DNA of 64,000 bases from assembly GCA_025403435.1 (NCBI GenBank), contig CM046350.1:36151956-36215955 (forward strand), read 5' to 3'. Under the pieces are notes generated by a model. That model saw nothing but the letters and a program-made list of their open reading frames with translations. It searched no databases and had not been told where the DNA came from. The position numbers and the translations under genes are program-made. Below, one piece after another: positions 45,765 to 58,187 of this stretch. The DNA comes from Artocarpus heterophyllus (Eukaryota > Streptophyta > Magnoliopsida > Rosales > Moraceae). Every line of letters begins with the position of its first letter. Position 1 is the first letter of the stretch.

Positions 45765-47424
45765 ATTGATATCAGAGACATGATTTTTACATAAATTTAC
45801 GAGTTTGCATTCATGTTATATGCGTAAATTTTGTGATCTTAATCTCTCCTATGCTTGAATTGAATTTTATAGAGAGTTGGCACTCTAGGTTTCTATAAAT
45901 TATATGTTGTCATGATTATGTGGTGAATGTTTATTAATTAATTATGGTTAATTAAATCATTGTTTAATTATTTATTAATTAATTAATTTATACCGGTTAT
46001 GGTTCTTTAGAGGTTTGAATATGTATCTAGGTTTTTCATAAAATTAGATAGCGGACTATAATCTCCGTCTAGGAATTGTTATTTAATTTTAAATTTGTAA
46101 AATTTTGTAATTAAATAATTATTTGGAGAAGACAGATCTATAAGATGGATCTAGAAGAATGATGATGGCACCCCTAGGTATTTCCTGAGTTTCTAATTTT
46201 ATGTTTTTGAATTGTTAAAAATAAAATTGATGGATTGTATTAAAATTGTATTTTCTGGAATGAGGGTTTTCTACTCGGTAGGCATGCCGGACATCACAGT
46301 TCGGCAGGCCGATGGTCACAGATTGGCAAGCCAGACATGTGGTCCGGCAAGCCATTAGTGGGGCAGAAATTGGCTGGCTCTACCGGCAGGCCAATCTGTC
46401 AGATCGACAGGCCGATGAAACATGACCGGCAGGCCGATCACCAAGATTGGCCTGCCGACCGAGAGTTGGAAAATTTCTAGAAAAGGTATAATTTTTGCAG
46501 TGCAGTTTTAATTTTATTTTTGGGACGATTTTGAGAAACAATAAATTTAGATATGACCAAAAATATGAAGTATTTGATTCATACGGGATTGAAGACTTGA
46601 AGATGGGTATTACATGAAAAAGGATATAGCTTGAGGATTCAAGGATGAAGAATCAATAAACGTCTCGATTATTCTCTTGTAATCTTAGTTTTCCATTCTC
46701 TAAGATGGAACCATAATATTACAATTATTATTATTGTGCTTGTAGCTTTACTTGATTGCTTTGCTTGTTTGCATTATAATATGATTTACCATGAATATTG
46801 ATAACATGTTATATAGAATAGGGAGTACTGCTCATATTAAAATTGTTTATGCATATTCTTAAAATAAAACCTTGATTTCAAAAGATTGAGTGGGAGAAGG
46901 TTTTCGAAGAGAAGACCTAAGGCCTCCATCATTGGTCCATAGGCAGAACATGGTGGTCTCGACCCCTAGGAAGGGATTTCTATCATGTACCAGATCAGAT
47001 CTCTGAAAGGATAAGGTATTTTAGCATGATTTATGGTTGCATACCCCTAGGTGGTGATTATAAATCATGGATAAAATATTGAAACGATGGTTATACACTC
47101 ACGTTAATTTTATTATTAACCTCCCTTAGGAGCCTTGTTAATAAAATTAATGGCCAAAGAAATGATTATTAATGTATGATGGATCCTACGGGTCCTGGAT
47201 GGCATATATTAATCATGAGGGGATCCGTGTTCCTGGTTGAATTTGGCATGACTCCCCTAGGAGCTTATTGAATTATGAGTTAGGAATTATCGTTGTAAGG
47301 TTGTGATATTTTCAAGGTTTTGACACATAAACACATTTGTATGTTTTTACATGATTGTGTTATCTTACTAAATTATTATATGTTTGCTTATGTTTGGTAT
47401 ATGATTCTTTATTGTAAATTGAAA
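45765..47424 (+). other. Copia-E primer site and leader with reiterated GC-rich word
   Basis: TGATATCAGAGACATG (45767 on) is a worn initiator tRNA-Met site. About 500 bp on, at 46275-46460, eight or so copies of a CGGCAGGCCGA-type word, mostly direct and the last inverted, are spaced about 18-30 bp apart. The leader otherwise matches that of Copia-B and is non-coding. Confidence 0.85.
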
Positions 47425-48240
47425 ATGTCTAAAAATGCTTTCTCATCAATACTTGACAAAAACCAATTAACCGGTGAGAATTATAATGATTGGAAATGGA
47501 ACCTGGATATCGTCATGTCCTTTGAGAAACTGAAATATGTACTGACAACCCCTTGTCCTCTTGAGCCTACGGGAGACTCAAGTAATGAGCAATTCTAAGC
47601 GTACGATCGTTGGAAAGATGCTAATGATCAAGCCCGTTGCTATGTTATGGCCAGCATGAATAATGCGTTGCAGGCTCAACATCAGGATTATGAGACTGCG
47701 AAGCAGATCTTGGATAATCTTGAAGATATGTTCAGAGGCCAGGCCATAACAAAGTGGCAAGGGGCGCTTCAGAAAGTCTTAAACTATAGACAGAGACCGA
47801 GGACATCTGTAAAGGAGCACATGATGTTGGTCATGGGTTCTCGCTGAGGCTCAAACCAATGGAGCCGACATCGATGCTGAAACTCAGATGACTATGGTCT
47901 TTGAGACTCTGTCTAAGGAATTTATTCCATTTAGAGCTACATTTAATTTAAGCAATAGACGGGATATAACCTTAACAGAACTGATGAAACAGTTATAGGA
48001 GTTCGAACTACTGATCAGGGAGTCTTCTGCTCGTGGTGAGGCCAACATGGTAGCTGCTTCTGGTTCCAATCCTAATTCAGGGAATGGAAAGAAGCAACGG
48101 GCCAAGAACGGGAAGTCTTCTATTCCTGCTACTACCAAGAGCAAGAAGAAGAAGAAGAAGAACCCAAAGAAGCTTAAGTTCTTCTTCTGTGGAAAGGTCG
48201 GACATATCAAGAAGCATTGCACGGACTTCCTTTCCAAAGG
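47425..48240 (+). pseudogene. Copia-E gag
   Basis: The ATG at 47425 opens MSKNAFSSILDKNQLTGENY, then NDWKWNLDIVMSFEKLKYVL. TAA at 47596 breaks it and the same frame resumes with YDRWKDANDQARCYVMASMN. A shift near 47830 moves to a second frame, which continues through a lysine-rich stretch to the zinc knuckle CGKVGHIKKHC (about 48190-48225; the segment before it reads FFFCGK, so the first cysteine appears as F). In the family it forms the particle shell. Confidence 0.9.
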
Positions 48241-49834
48241 AGGTAGGTGTGATCTTCTATATTTAGAAACTTGTTTGGTTGAGAAATCCAGTGAAATCTG
48301 GGTCATAGATTCCGGTGCAACTAATCATGTTTGTGTTTCTCTGCAGGGATTCAAAGAAACGAGAAGTCTACTACATGAGGACTTCACGCTTTGGATGGGC
48401 GATGGATCCTTGGTCTTAGTGGAAGCAGTGGGAGACGTCCATCTTTACTTTTATAATTATAGGAATTTATTTTTGAAAGATTGTTTTTATGTTCCTAAAT
48501 TTAAAAGGAATTTAATTTATGTATCTTGTTTATTTAAAGAATCCTATGTGGTATCTTTTAATGAAAAAGTGGTGATTCGTAAAAATAAATCTTTTATTTG
48601 TTCTGGATGGATGCAAAATAATCTATATTTTATCAAACCTAATATGGACTTATTGCTTAATGCTGAGATAAATGGTAATGACTCTAAAAGACTTAAAACT
48701 TCTTACTCTAATAAGACTTATCTTTGGCATTTGTGCCTTGGTCATATTAACCTGAATAGGATTCAAAGGTTGGTAAGGGATGGACCTTTAAGTCACTTAA
48801 AGGTGGAATCTATACCTCAATGTGAATCTTGTTTGGAGGGTAAAATGACCAAAAGACCATACAGGTCTAGAAGCAATAGGGCCGAAGGGGTTCTAGAACT
48901 TGTGCATAGTGATGTTTGCGGACCGATGAACATCCGGGCATGAGGAGGGTATGAGTGCTTCGTCACTTTTATTGACGATTACTCAAGATATGGGTATGTG
49001 TACCTAATGCAACACAAAAGCGAAACTTTTGACAAGTTCAGGGAGTTTTGGGCTGAAGTGGAAAAGCAATTGGGTAAACCCATAAAGGCACTTCGATCTG
49101 ATCGAGGTGGGGAATACCTTTCTGATGAGTTCTTGGGACACTTGTTAGAGAATAGGATTTTATCCCATTTGACTACGCCGGGCACTCTGCAGCAGAATGG
49201 CGTAGCAGAGAGAAGGAATAGGACTTTGTTGGACATGATTAGGTCCATGATGAGTTATTCATCATTGCCTTTATCCTTTTGGGGATATGCACTACAAACT
49301 GCATGTTATCTTTTGAACAATGTGCCTTCAAAATCGGTCTCTAAAACTCCTCAAGAGTTGTGGACAAGAAGGAAGATATCCTTAAACCATATTCACATAT
49401 GGGGATGTCCGGCTCATGTCCTGTTTAAGGATCCAAATAAGTTGGAAGCATGTTCGGATGTTTGAGTGTTTGTAGGATAGCCAAAAGGGACTAAAGGAGG
49501 TTATTTTTATAACCTTAAGGAAAATAAAATCGTGGTTTCAACTAATGCAACTTTCCTTGAGGAGAGTTATATGGACGACTTTAAACCTCAAAGCAAAGTG
49601 GTGCTTGAGGAGTTAAGGGGTGATCCGTTCACTCTGTAGGTTCCAAACGAAACCATTCTGATTGGTGTAGAAAAACCAAACAAACCTGAACAACAACCTC
49701 AGGAGCTTCGACATAGTGGGAGGATCGGGCGTCAACCTGAGAGGTATATGTTCAATGGGGAAGTCTTCTTGGCTGAACCAGATGAACATGATAGGGATCC
49801 TTATACTTACACAGAGGCTATGGAGGATGTTGAT
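48241..49834 (+). pseudogene. Copia-E protease and integrase
   Basis: WVIDSGATNHVC at about 48299 is the protease site. YLWHLCLGHINLNRI and CESCLEGKM mark the pre-integrase domain. The core has [56 protein letters not shown] and [15 protein letters not shown]. Stops at 48941 (TGA) and 49463 (TGA) interrupt one otherwise continuous frame. The C-terminal [11 protein letters not shown] and the linker follow to about 49830. Confidence 0.92.
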
Positions 49835-50554
49835 TCAAAACTCTGGACAGAGGCCATGAATATAGAGATGAAGTCTATGGAGACTAATCAGGTTTGGGAG
49901 CTTGTGGATCTTCCCTAAGGGGTAAAACCTATAGGGTGTAAGTAGATCTATAAGAGGAAAAGAGGAGTGGATGGAAAGGTCAAAACCTTTAAGGCTAGAC
50001 TGGTAGCTAAGGGTTATACGCAAAAGGAAGAAATCGATTATGAGGAAACCTTTTCGCCTGTAGCCATGCTTAAGTCCATCTGGATTCTCTTGTCCATAGC
50101 TGTTGCTCTCAACTACGAGATTTGATAGATGAATGTCAAGACGGCTTTTCTGAATGGTTATCTTGATGAGTCCATTTATATGGTACAACCAAACGGGTTC
50201 AAGGTCGCAGGTCAAGAGGGTGAGGTTTATAAGCTGTTGAAGTTAATTTATGGACTTAAGCAGGCTTCCCATTCTTGGAACATAAGATTTGATCAAGTGA
50301 TCAAGACTTATGGGTTTTCACAAAATGTGGATGAACCATATGTTTACAAACACATTGATGATGGGAAGGTGGTTTTTCTACTGCTCTATGTAGATGACAT
50401 TTGGCTAATTGGCAATGACGTTGGGGCATTGTCGTCGGTCAAATTATGATTGACCAAGCAGTTTGACATGAAGGACTTGGGTGAGGCTAATTTTGTTCTC
50501 GGTATCCAGATCTTTCAGGATAAGAACAAAATGATAGCTTTGTCTCAGGCGGGC
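49835..50554 (+). pseudogene. Copia-E reverse transcriptase, part before Athila-H
   Basis: [75 protein letters not shown] and the catalytic YVDDI (about 50387). TAA, TAG and TGA codons interrupt at about 49916, 49943, 50123 and 50447. The frame continues to KMIALSQ, where Athila-H enters at 50555. Confidence 0.92.
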
Positions 50555-51880
50555 TGATAACTCTAGTTTAGAGAGTTATTCGGCCACTTTTAATTAGCGA
50601 ATATTACTATGTTCTTAAGAAAAATTACATGAAACATCCAACTTTTTCATGAAAGTATGCTTTTATTGATGTAGGTTGAAGAAAGAAAGAAAACAAAACA
50701 AAAGGGAGCACAAGCACAAGAAATCGAAGAAAAATTGCAAATCAAGCACGAGACCAGGACCTTGTTGGCAGAGCTAAAGCGCCGCGGCGCCCAAGGAAAG
50801 TATGAGCAAAGCGTTTTAGCAGGAACTCAGCGCCACGGTGCTGGGAAAGGAGCGTCGCGTCGCTATGGCAGAAAAGAAGAAAAAAAACAAAAAAGAAGCG
50901 CCGCAGCGCTTGGAAAGAAGGGCCCCGGTGCCAAGGGGGATTCTGAACCACGATTTTTGGACGTGAAACAAGGGTTTTGTTAATTTAAGAGTAGTATAAA
51001 TAGAGAACGATGTAATAGTCAAGTAGCTAGGTTTTTATTTTTCTTCAGAGCGCTGTTTATTTTTCTTAGGAGCCGTCAAGCATTCCGGAGTAAGAAGTGA
51101 GAGATTGGTGACATAATTTCTTGCTCTCTTAACTCTTAATGTTTGATTCAATTAAATTTTTAGCTTTTATTTCTTTTTCAATTATGTTCTAATTTTCTTA
51201 GTTAGGGCTATGATGTAGCCTAATCATGACGATGTGAATTTCATATTTATGCACCATAATTGATTTTATTCATGTGAGTTATTTGTTATTATGTTTAATG
51301 CTTTTAAATGATTAGCTACCATTTAAATGATCTGATGTGCATGTTCAAAACTGAGAAGGGAGAATTATGCAAATGCTTCATCTAACATATAACCATGAAT
51401 TAAATATGGATAGAGATATACCATATTATTTGTGTGGCTTTATTTGGAAAGTTCATGAATCCTAATGCATTCTGATTTATTTAAATTCACATAGAGATAT
51501 AGTGAGTTAATAAACTGAGTAGGTTTGCTATACCTAGAGATAGGATAGTAAATAATTTAGGAATTTTCGTCATCACATGTGTATTATTAATTGGGTTGCA
51601 TAATTTTATGAAATTCATATCTAGTGATTATGGTGAAATCAAATGCCTTAACGCCTTGTCTTATTCAAGTATCTCTTGAAATTAATTGCAATTTTTTTTC
51701 TTAATTCAGTAGTTTATTCAATCACAACTTCATTTGATCAACTAGATAAACCTTAGAGTCAATCCAACTTTAGTACTTAGTTAGATTATTATACAACAGT
51801 CCTTGTGAGACGATACTCTTACTCACTATTATATTACTTGATCGATAACGTGCACTTGCATTAGTGAATTTTACCGAACA
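50555..51880 (+). repeat. Athila-H 5' LTR
   Basis: It starts TGATAACTCTAG and ends ACCGAACA. At 50779-50935 it holds repeated GCGCCGCGGCGC-type words, followed by a TATAAATAGAG box near 50994. The open frame around 50735-50983 is read through these repeats and is not a gene. Confidence 0.96.
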
Positions 51881-51886
51881 AGTTTT

Positions 51887-51904
51887 TGGCGCCGTTGCCA
51901 GGGA
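51887..51904 (+). other. Athila-H primer binding site (tRNA-Asp type)
   Basis: TGGCGCCGTTGCCAGGGA lies six bases after the LTR. It is one base different from the site complementary to the 3' end of plant tRNA-Asp that is typical of Athila and Tat elements. Confidence 0.9.
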
Positions 51905-51998
51905 CTACTTGTTTAATACTAATTAATATTAATACCGGATAACTCTTGATTTAATCTAGTTTCTTTTATTTTGTTCATTTTTAGGAGTGCGTTGGTGT

Positions 51999-53375
51999 AT
52001 GAGAAGAACTAAACAAGGGGAACTTGTTAAGTTTGATCCAGAAATCGAGCGTACTTTCAAAAGATTGTTAAGAGAACAGGGAAATCGCACTAAGAAATTG
52101 GCGGATGTAGGTGAAGCTGAAAACCCTCCCCGACTTTTAAGAGATTATGCAGCACCGACTGTACAAGGTGCCACTTCAAGCATTAGGAGGCTGGCGATTC
52201 AAGCAAACAACTTTGAGATCAAGCCATCTCACATCCAAATGATTCAACAATCGGTGCAATTTAGTGGGCTACCTTGTGATGATCCAAACGCCCACATTGA
52301 TGCATTTCTCGAAATCTGTGACACTATTAAATTTAATGGAGTGTCAGATGATGCAGTTAGACTGAGATTATTCCCATTCTCGCTGAGGGATAAAGCCAAG
52401 AATTGGCTCACATCTCTTCCTGCAGGATCAATCACCACCTGGGATACTATGGCCCAAAAATTCCTTGGTAAGTTTTTTCCTCCAGCAAAATCTGCAAAAA
52501 TGCATAACGATATTACTAATTTCTTGCATATGGACAATGAGTCGCTATACGAGGCATGGGAAAGATTCAAAGAGCTACTAAGGAGGTGCCCACATCATGG
52601 ATTACTAGTCTGGATGCAGGTACAAACTTTTTATAATGGGTCTAGTGCAAGTATCCGGGCTACCATTGATGCAGCTGTAGGTGGGACATTAAATAATAAA
52701 ACACCTGAGGAGGCTTTTGATCTAATAGAAGAGATGGCATCAAACAACTATCAGTGGCCTATTGAAAGGCTACAAACTAGGAGAACTGCAGGAGTTCATG
52801 AAGTGGATGCGTTATCTGCACTCACAGATCAGTTTGAAGCGCTTAACAGAAAGATAGACCATATGAGTACTTCAGCTATGAAAATTCAGAATGCCGTATG
52901 TGAATTTTGTGGTGGAGGACATGCCAGCAATGAATGCCAAGTAGGTAACAATTTTGCTCAACCTTCTGAAAATGCTAATTTTGCTGGAAATTTTAGCAGG
53001 TCACAAAATAATCCTTATTCCAACACTTACAACCCGGGATGGCGGAATCATCCTAATTTTTCCTGGGGCAATCAAAATGTGATGAGACCACCACCAGGAT
53101 TCAAGCAACAGGAGGAGAAAAAGCCGAATCTGGAAGATATTGTTGCTAAACTGGCGACCTCCACTCAAGATTTCATGAAGAGTATAGATGCAAGACTCCA
53201 GTATCAAGAGTCATCTATCAGAAATCTGGAAATGCAAATAGGACAGATGGCTAATATGATCTCAGGTAGACCACAGGGTTCTTTGCCAAGCAACACAGAA
53301 AAGAATCCTATTGAGAACATAAAGGCAATTACTTTGAGAAGTGGCAAACAATTGGGACAAGAAGATGCTAAATAA
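51999..53375 (+). pseudogene. Athila-H gag
   Basis: The ATG at 51999 (MRRTKQGELVKFDPEIERTF) is chosen over an upstream GTG in frame. The retrotransposon gag core follows: PNAHIDAFLEICDTIKFNGV, LRLFPFSLRDKAKNWLTSLP, WDTMAQKFLGKFFPP, EAWERFKELLRRCPHHG. Then comes a CCHC-like CEFCGGGHASNEC at 52899 and a coiled region ending ENIKAITLRSGKQL. The ORF ends in TAA at 53373, but the same frame continues, so gag is normally fused to protease-pol in this family and the stop is probably a lesion. Confidence 0.93.
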
Positions 53376-54074
53376 GAGGTCAATATTGAACAAGAAGAAG
53401 AGAGTAAGGAGCAATCCAAAGAGACACACAAGAGCAAGCTTTTTCCAGATGATCCAAAGCCCTAAGTGCCTCCCATTCCATTCCCTCAAAGACTCCAGCA
53501 GCGCAAATTAGATAAGCAATTTTCTAAATTTCTTGAGGTGTTTAAAAAATTGCATATTAACATTCCTTTTGCAGATGCCTTAGCCCAGATGCCTAGCTAT
53601 GCAAAATTCTTGAAGGAGATTTTGGCCAACAAAAGGAAGCTGGAGGATTATGAAATAGTGAAATTGAATGAGGAATGTTCAGCCATTCTGCAGAATAAGT
53701 TGCCACCTAAACTAAAAGATCCAGGGAGTTTTACCATTCCTTGTACTATTGGTGACTCTTATTTCAAAAAAGCATTATGTGATTTAGGGGCTAGTATCAA
53801 TTTAATGCCTTTTTCTGTCTTTAAGAAATTAGGTTTGGGAGAGGTTAAAGCAACCACAGTGTCACTTCAACTTGCAGACCGAACAATTAAGCACCCAAGA
53901 GGTATTATGGAAGATGTACTAGTAAAGGTTGACAAGTTTATTTTTCCTACAGATTTCATTGTTCTAGAAATGGAGGAAGATCATGAGGTTTCGCTCATTT
54001 TAGGCCGTCCTTTTCTAGCGACTGGAAGAACCTTGATAGATGTGCAACAAGGAAAATTAATTCTCAGGGTTTAA
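53376..54074 (+). pseudogene. Athila-H aspartic protease region
   Basis: The same frame as gag gives an acidic, lysine-rich spacer, a TAA at 53463, then FSKFLEVFKKLHINIPFADA, MPSYAKFLKEILANKRKLED and the active site CDLGASINLMP with the DLGAS codons at 53781. SLILGRPFLATGRTLIDVQ follows. TAA at 54072 closes the ORF, and the frame reopens without shift. It processes the polyprotein in active relatives. Confidence 0.92.
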
Positions 54075-56876
54075 GATGATCATGTCACTTTTAATGTGTT
54101 TGAAGCAATGAAATATCCCTCAACTGATGATTCTTGCTTTAGAATTGACACTATTGATAAACTGGTATCTAAGATTTTTCAGGAAGATGTTTTCAAGGAT
54201 CCGCTTGAAGCTTGTCTAACCCAATCTACTGGTGCGGATGTTGAGAATGAGGAAATAAGGGAATATATAGACTTCATGGAGACAAATCCACCAATTCCGA
54301 GGCATAAGGCATTGAAACTTGTAGAAGTGGGACAGTCCATCACAAGGCCTAAGCCGTCAATTGAAGAGCCTCCCATTCTTGAACTTAAACCCTTACCTTC
54401 TCATTTAAAATACGCATATTTAGATGGCAAATCCTCACTACCTGTAATTATTTCTTCTTCTTTGACAGATCTTATGGAGGAAAAACTGGTTAGGGTGTTA
54501 AGAGAGCACAAAGGCACAATTGGATGGAAGATTGCAGACATCAAGGGAATAAGCCCCTCCATTTGCATGCACAAAATTCTTATGGAGGAGAAATACAAGC
54601 CTACCATTAAACCCCAAAGGCGTCTGAATCCAAAAATGCAAGAAGTGGTGAAAGCTGAGGTTATCAAACTATTGGATGCTGGGATCATTTATCCAATATC
54701 TGATAGTTCATGGGTAAATCTTGTGCAAGTTGTGCCAAAGAAAGGAGGTATGACTGTTCAAAAGAATGATAATAATGAGTTAATTCCAACTAGAACAGTT
54801 ACTGGGTGGCGTGTTTGTATGGACTATAGGAAATTAAATGACGCCACTAGAAAAGATCATTTTCCTTTACCATTTATTGACCAAATGTTGGAAAGACTTG
54901 TAGGACATGAATTTTATTGTTTTCTAGATGGATATTCAGGGTATAATCAAATCCCTATTGCACCCAAGGATCAAGAAAAGACCACGTTCACTTGTCCCTA
55001 TGGCACTTTTGCATATAGAAGGATGCCTTTTGGTCTTTGTAATGCACCGGCAACTTTTCAGCGTTGTATGATGGCCATTTTTTCTGATATGGTTGAGAAA
55101 TTCATTGAAATTTTCATGGATGACTTTTCTGTTTTTGGCACATCATTCGATTTATGCTTACATAATTTGGCATTGGTGTTACAAAGATGTGAGGAAACTA
55201 ACCTTGTTTTGAATTGGGAAAAGTGTCATTTTATGGTGCAGGAAGGGATTGTGCTTGGGTACAAAATCTCGAAAGACGGTATAGAAGTTGATAGAGCCAA
55301 AGTGGAGGTTATTGAAAAATTGCCTCCACCCACATCTGTCAAACTTGTTCGCGGATTCTTGGGGCATGCTGGATTTTATAGGCGATTTATAAAAGATTTT
55401 TCTAAAATTACTAGACCTTTGTCTAACTTGTTGGTTAAAGATGCCCCATTTGTGTTTTCTAATGAATGCTTGCAGGCCTTTAACACTTTGAAGGAAAAGC
55501 TTGTGTCGGCACCTATCATGGCAGTGCCTGATTGGGATTTACCCTTTGAGCTTATGTGTGATGCAAGTGATTCAGCAGTTGGAGTAGTGCTGGGCCAACG
55601 AAAGAATAAAATTTTTCAAACTATATATTATGCTAGTCGAACCTTGTCGGGAGCACAACTGAATTACACAACAACAGAAAAGGAACTTCTGGCGGTAGTT
55701 TTTGCTTTTGATAAATTTCGTTCTTATTCGATTGGTTCAAAAGTAGTTGTTTACTCTGATCATTCTGCTCTGAAATACTTATTTGAAAAGAAGGAATCCA
55801 AGCCTAGGTTAATCAGGTGGATATTGTTGCTTCAAGAGTTTGGTTTGGAGATCAAGGATAAAAAGGGAACTGAGAACCTAGTTGTAGATCACTTATCCAG
55901 AATTCCCAATCATGATGAAGTGGGCAGCCTAATTCTGGAGGAATTCCCTAATGAGCAAGTATTCTCTATCAAATTCACGCGAGTCCCCTGGTATGCTGAT
56001 TTGGTAAATTTTTTAGCAAGTAATGTTCTACCCCCTGATTTTTCATATCAACAAAAGAAAAAATTCTTTTCCGATGTTAAACACTATTTTTGGGAAGACC
56101 CTTTCTTGTTTAAAGTTTGCGCAGATCAGGTAATAAGAAGATGTGTTTCTGAGGACGAAATGGTAAGCATTTTACAACTTTGTCATGATGGAGAGGCTGG
56201 TGGTCAGTTTAGTGGTTCTAAAACTACTGCTAAAGTGTTACAATCAGGTTTCTATTGGCCCACACTTTTTAAAGATGCACACTTCTATGTAGCCTCATGC
56301 GATAGATGTCAAAGAACAGGAAATATCTCTAGGAAAAATGAGATGCCTTTAAACAACATTATTGTGTGTGAACTATTTGATGTTTGGAGTATTGATTTCA
56401 TGGTACCATTTCCACCTTCATTTGGGAATGAATACATCTTAGTAGCCGTTGAGTACGTATCTAAGTGGGTAGAAGCAGCTGCTGTACCAACAAACGACAC
56501 TAAGGTCGTGGTCAAATTTCTGAAAAAGAACATTTTTTCCCGATTTGGCACCCCTAGGGCAATCATAAGTGATCAAGGGTCGCATTTCAGTAGTAAGCAA
56601 TTTGAGGCACTTTTGGGAAAATATGAGGTTACACATAAGGTGGCACTAGCATATCATCCTCAGACTAGTGGTCAAGTGGAGATTTCAAATAGGGAAATCA
56701 AGAGGATTTTGGAGAAGATAGTAAATGCCTCTAGGAAGGATTGGTCTATTAAGTTAGATGATGCACTTTGGGCATATAGGACTGCATTCAAAACTCCCAT
56801 CGGGATGTCCCCTTTCAGGCTAGTTTTTGGAAAAGCATGTCACCTGCCAGTGGAGCTAGAACATAGGGCTTTTTAG
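54075..56876 (+). pseudogene. Athila-H reverse transcriptase, RNase H and integrase
   Basis: This is a 926-codon open frame. [60 protein letters not shown] and catalytic FMDDF (aspartates at 55119 and 55122). RNase [16 protein letters not shown] (aspartate 55560), [30 protein letters not shown]. Integrase: [11 protein letters not shown] (Q for the zinc-binding H), [15 protein letters not shown] (56394), [44 protein letters not shown] at 56874 stands where related elements usually have a tryptophan (TGG), a G-to-A type change. Nearly all catalytic residues are intact. Confidence 0.95.
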
Positions 56877-57275
56877 GCAACTAAATGTTTGAATTTTGAT
56901 GCGCAGTTGACAGGTGAGGCTAGGTTGCTGCAACTAAATGATTTGGATGAATTTCGGCTCGATGCTTATGAGAATGCAAAGCTTTACAAGGAGAAAACGA
57001 AAAGATGGCATGATAAGCACATTTTCAGAAAAGAATTTGCAGTTGGCCAATAGGTCTTGCTCTATAACTCTCGCCTTAAATTGTTTCCAGGTAAGCTGAA
57101 ATCTAGGTGGTCAGGACCATTTACAGTAACACAAGTCTTTCCATCTGGAGCAATAGAGGTGGCACATGATACCAAAGGCACATTTAAGGTCAATGGTCAG
57201 CGCTTGAAGCCCTACTTTGGAGGTGGAGTTAACAGGAATAAAACCACCATCAATTTACAAGCTCCTACCAAGTGA
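56877..57275 (+). pseudogene. Athila-H integrase C-terminal tail
   Basis: The same frame continues with [37 protein letters not shown] and, after TAG at 57051, VLLYNSRLKLFPGKLKSRWS, GPFTVTQVFPSGAIEV and KVNGQRLKPYF, ending TGA at 57273. This is the conserved DNA-binding tail of Athila integrases. A CTTGGG-AGGCAA-CCCAAG hairpin follows about 40 bp downstream (57315-57332), as is common after pol in this group. Confidence 0.9.
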
Positions 57276-58187
57276 CATTGAGACAGTCTGGCTGAAGACA
57301 ATAAAGCAAGCACTTCTTGGGAGGCAACCCAAGCATTTCCTTATTTATCATGTCAAAAAATAAAATAAAATAAAAAAATAAAAAAATAAAAAATAAAAAT
57401 AAATAAATAAATAAATAATTTAGGTTATTTTTGTTTGACAATATCATCTTGTTTTGCAGGAGTCGAAGTCAGTAAGGGAGCATGCAGAAAAAAATCACTG
57501 GGTGAACTGTGTTTTTTGGGCAGAATCCAAGCGTCGCAGCCCTCAATTTAGAGTGCCGCGGCGCTGTTTTGGATGAGTGAAAATATTCGTTGGCAGAAGT
57601 AAAGCGCCGCGGCGCTATAACACCAGCGTCGCGGCGCCACAAAAAAAAAAAAAAGGCAGAACGCTAGCGTCGCAACGTTGGAATATTCTAGCACCGCAGC
57701 GCTGTTTGTGTGATTCCGAAAAAAAAAAGGGGGCGGCTTTAAACATAACCACCCACCTTTCTTTCCCTCATTCTCACCCATTTACTTTCTCTGTCTAAAA
57801 CTAAACTCCTCTCTCCCACTTCTTCTTCTCCTCTCTCTCTCTAGAAAACTTTGCCATCCTCATCCTCCAACGTTGTGGCTGCCATCTCCCTTCTGTTCGC
57901 CCTTCTCTTCAAGTAAGTTATCTCCTTTCCATATCTTTTATTTTTTTTAATTTTTGTTATTTTTATTTTATTTTGTTTATTATTTTATATTTGTGTGATT
58001 TTTTTTTCTGTAATTTGAACTTCTTAGGTTTTCTTTCATGATTCATAGTTAGATTTTAATATAGGTGGTCTTTGGTAAGTGAAATTTTGACGGTGTTAGG
58101 TACCCTCTATGTAGTTGTAGAGAGCAATACTTTGTGTTGAGTGTTTAATCTTTAAGCGTGTGTGCCATTCACAAAACTAAAAAAAAA
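57276..58187 (+). other. Athila-H pol to env-like spacer with AAAT repeat and GC-rich words
   Basis: An A-rich AAAT-type repeat spans 57355-57420. At about 57530-57715, GCCGCGGCGC-type words occur five or six times, the same word type as in the LTR, followed by a CT-rich leader (57755-57910). No protein is recognised. The layout resembles the LTR promoter region, so it may be an internal promoter for the third ORF; this is inference. Confidence 0.6.
57355..57420 (+). repeat. AAAT/AAATA simple repeat
   Basis: AAATA- and AAAT-type units repeat imperfectly across about 65 bp between pol and the third ORF of Athila-H. Confidence 0.85.

Noticed and set aside
46275..46460. GC-rich word array as a CRISPR-like repeat-spacer array
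   Set aside because: Repeats are only about 11 bp, variable and partly inverted, with irregular spacing inside a retroelement leader.
50735..50983. Basic 82-codon open frame in the Athila-H LTR
   Set aside because: It is translated from the GC-rich repeats and purine runs of the LTR. The 3' LTR copy does not preserve it.
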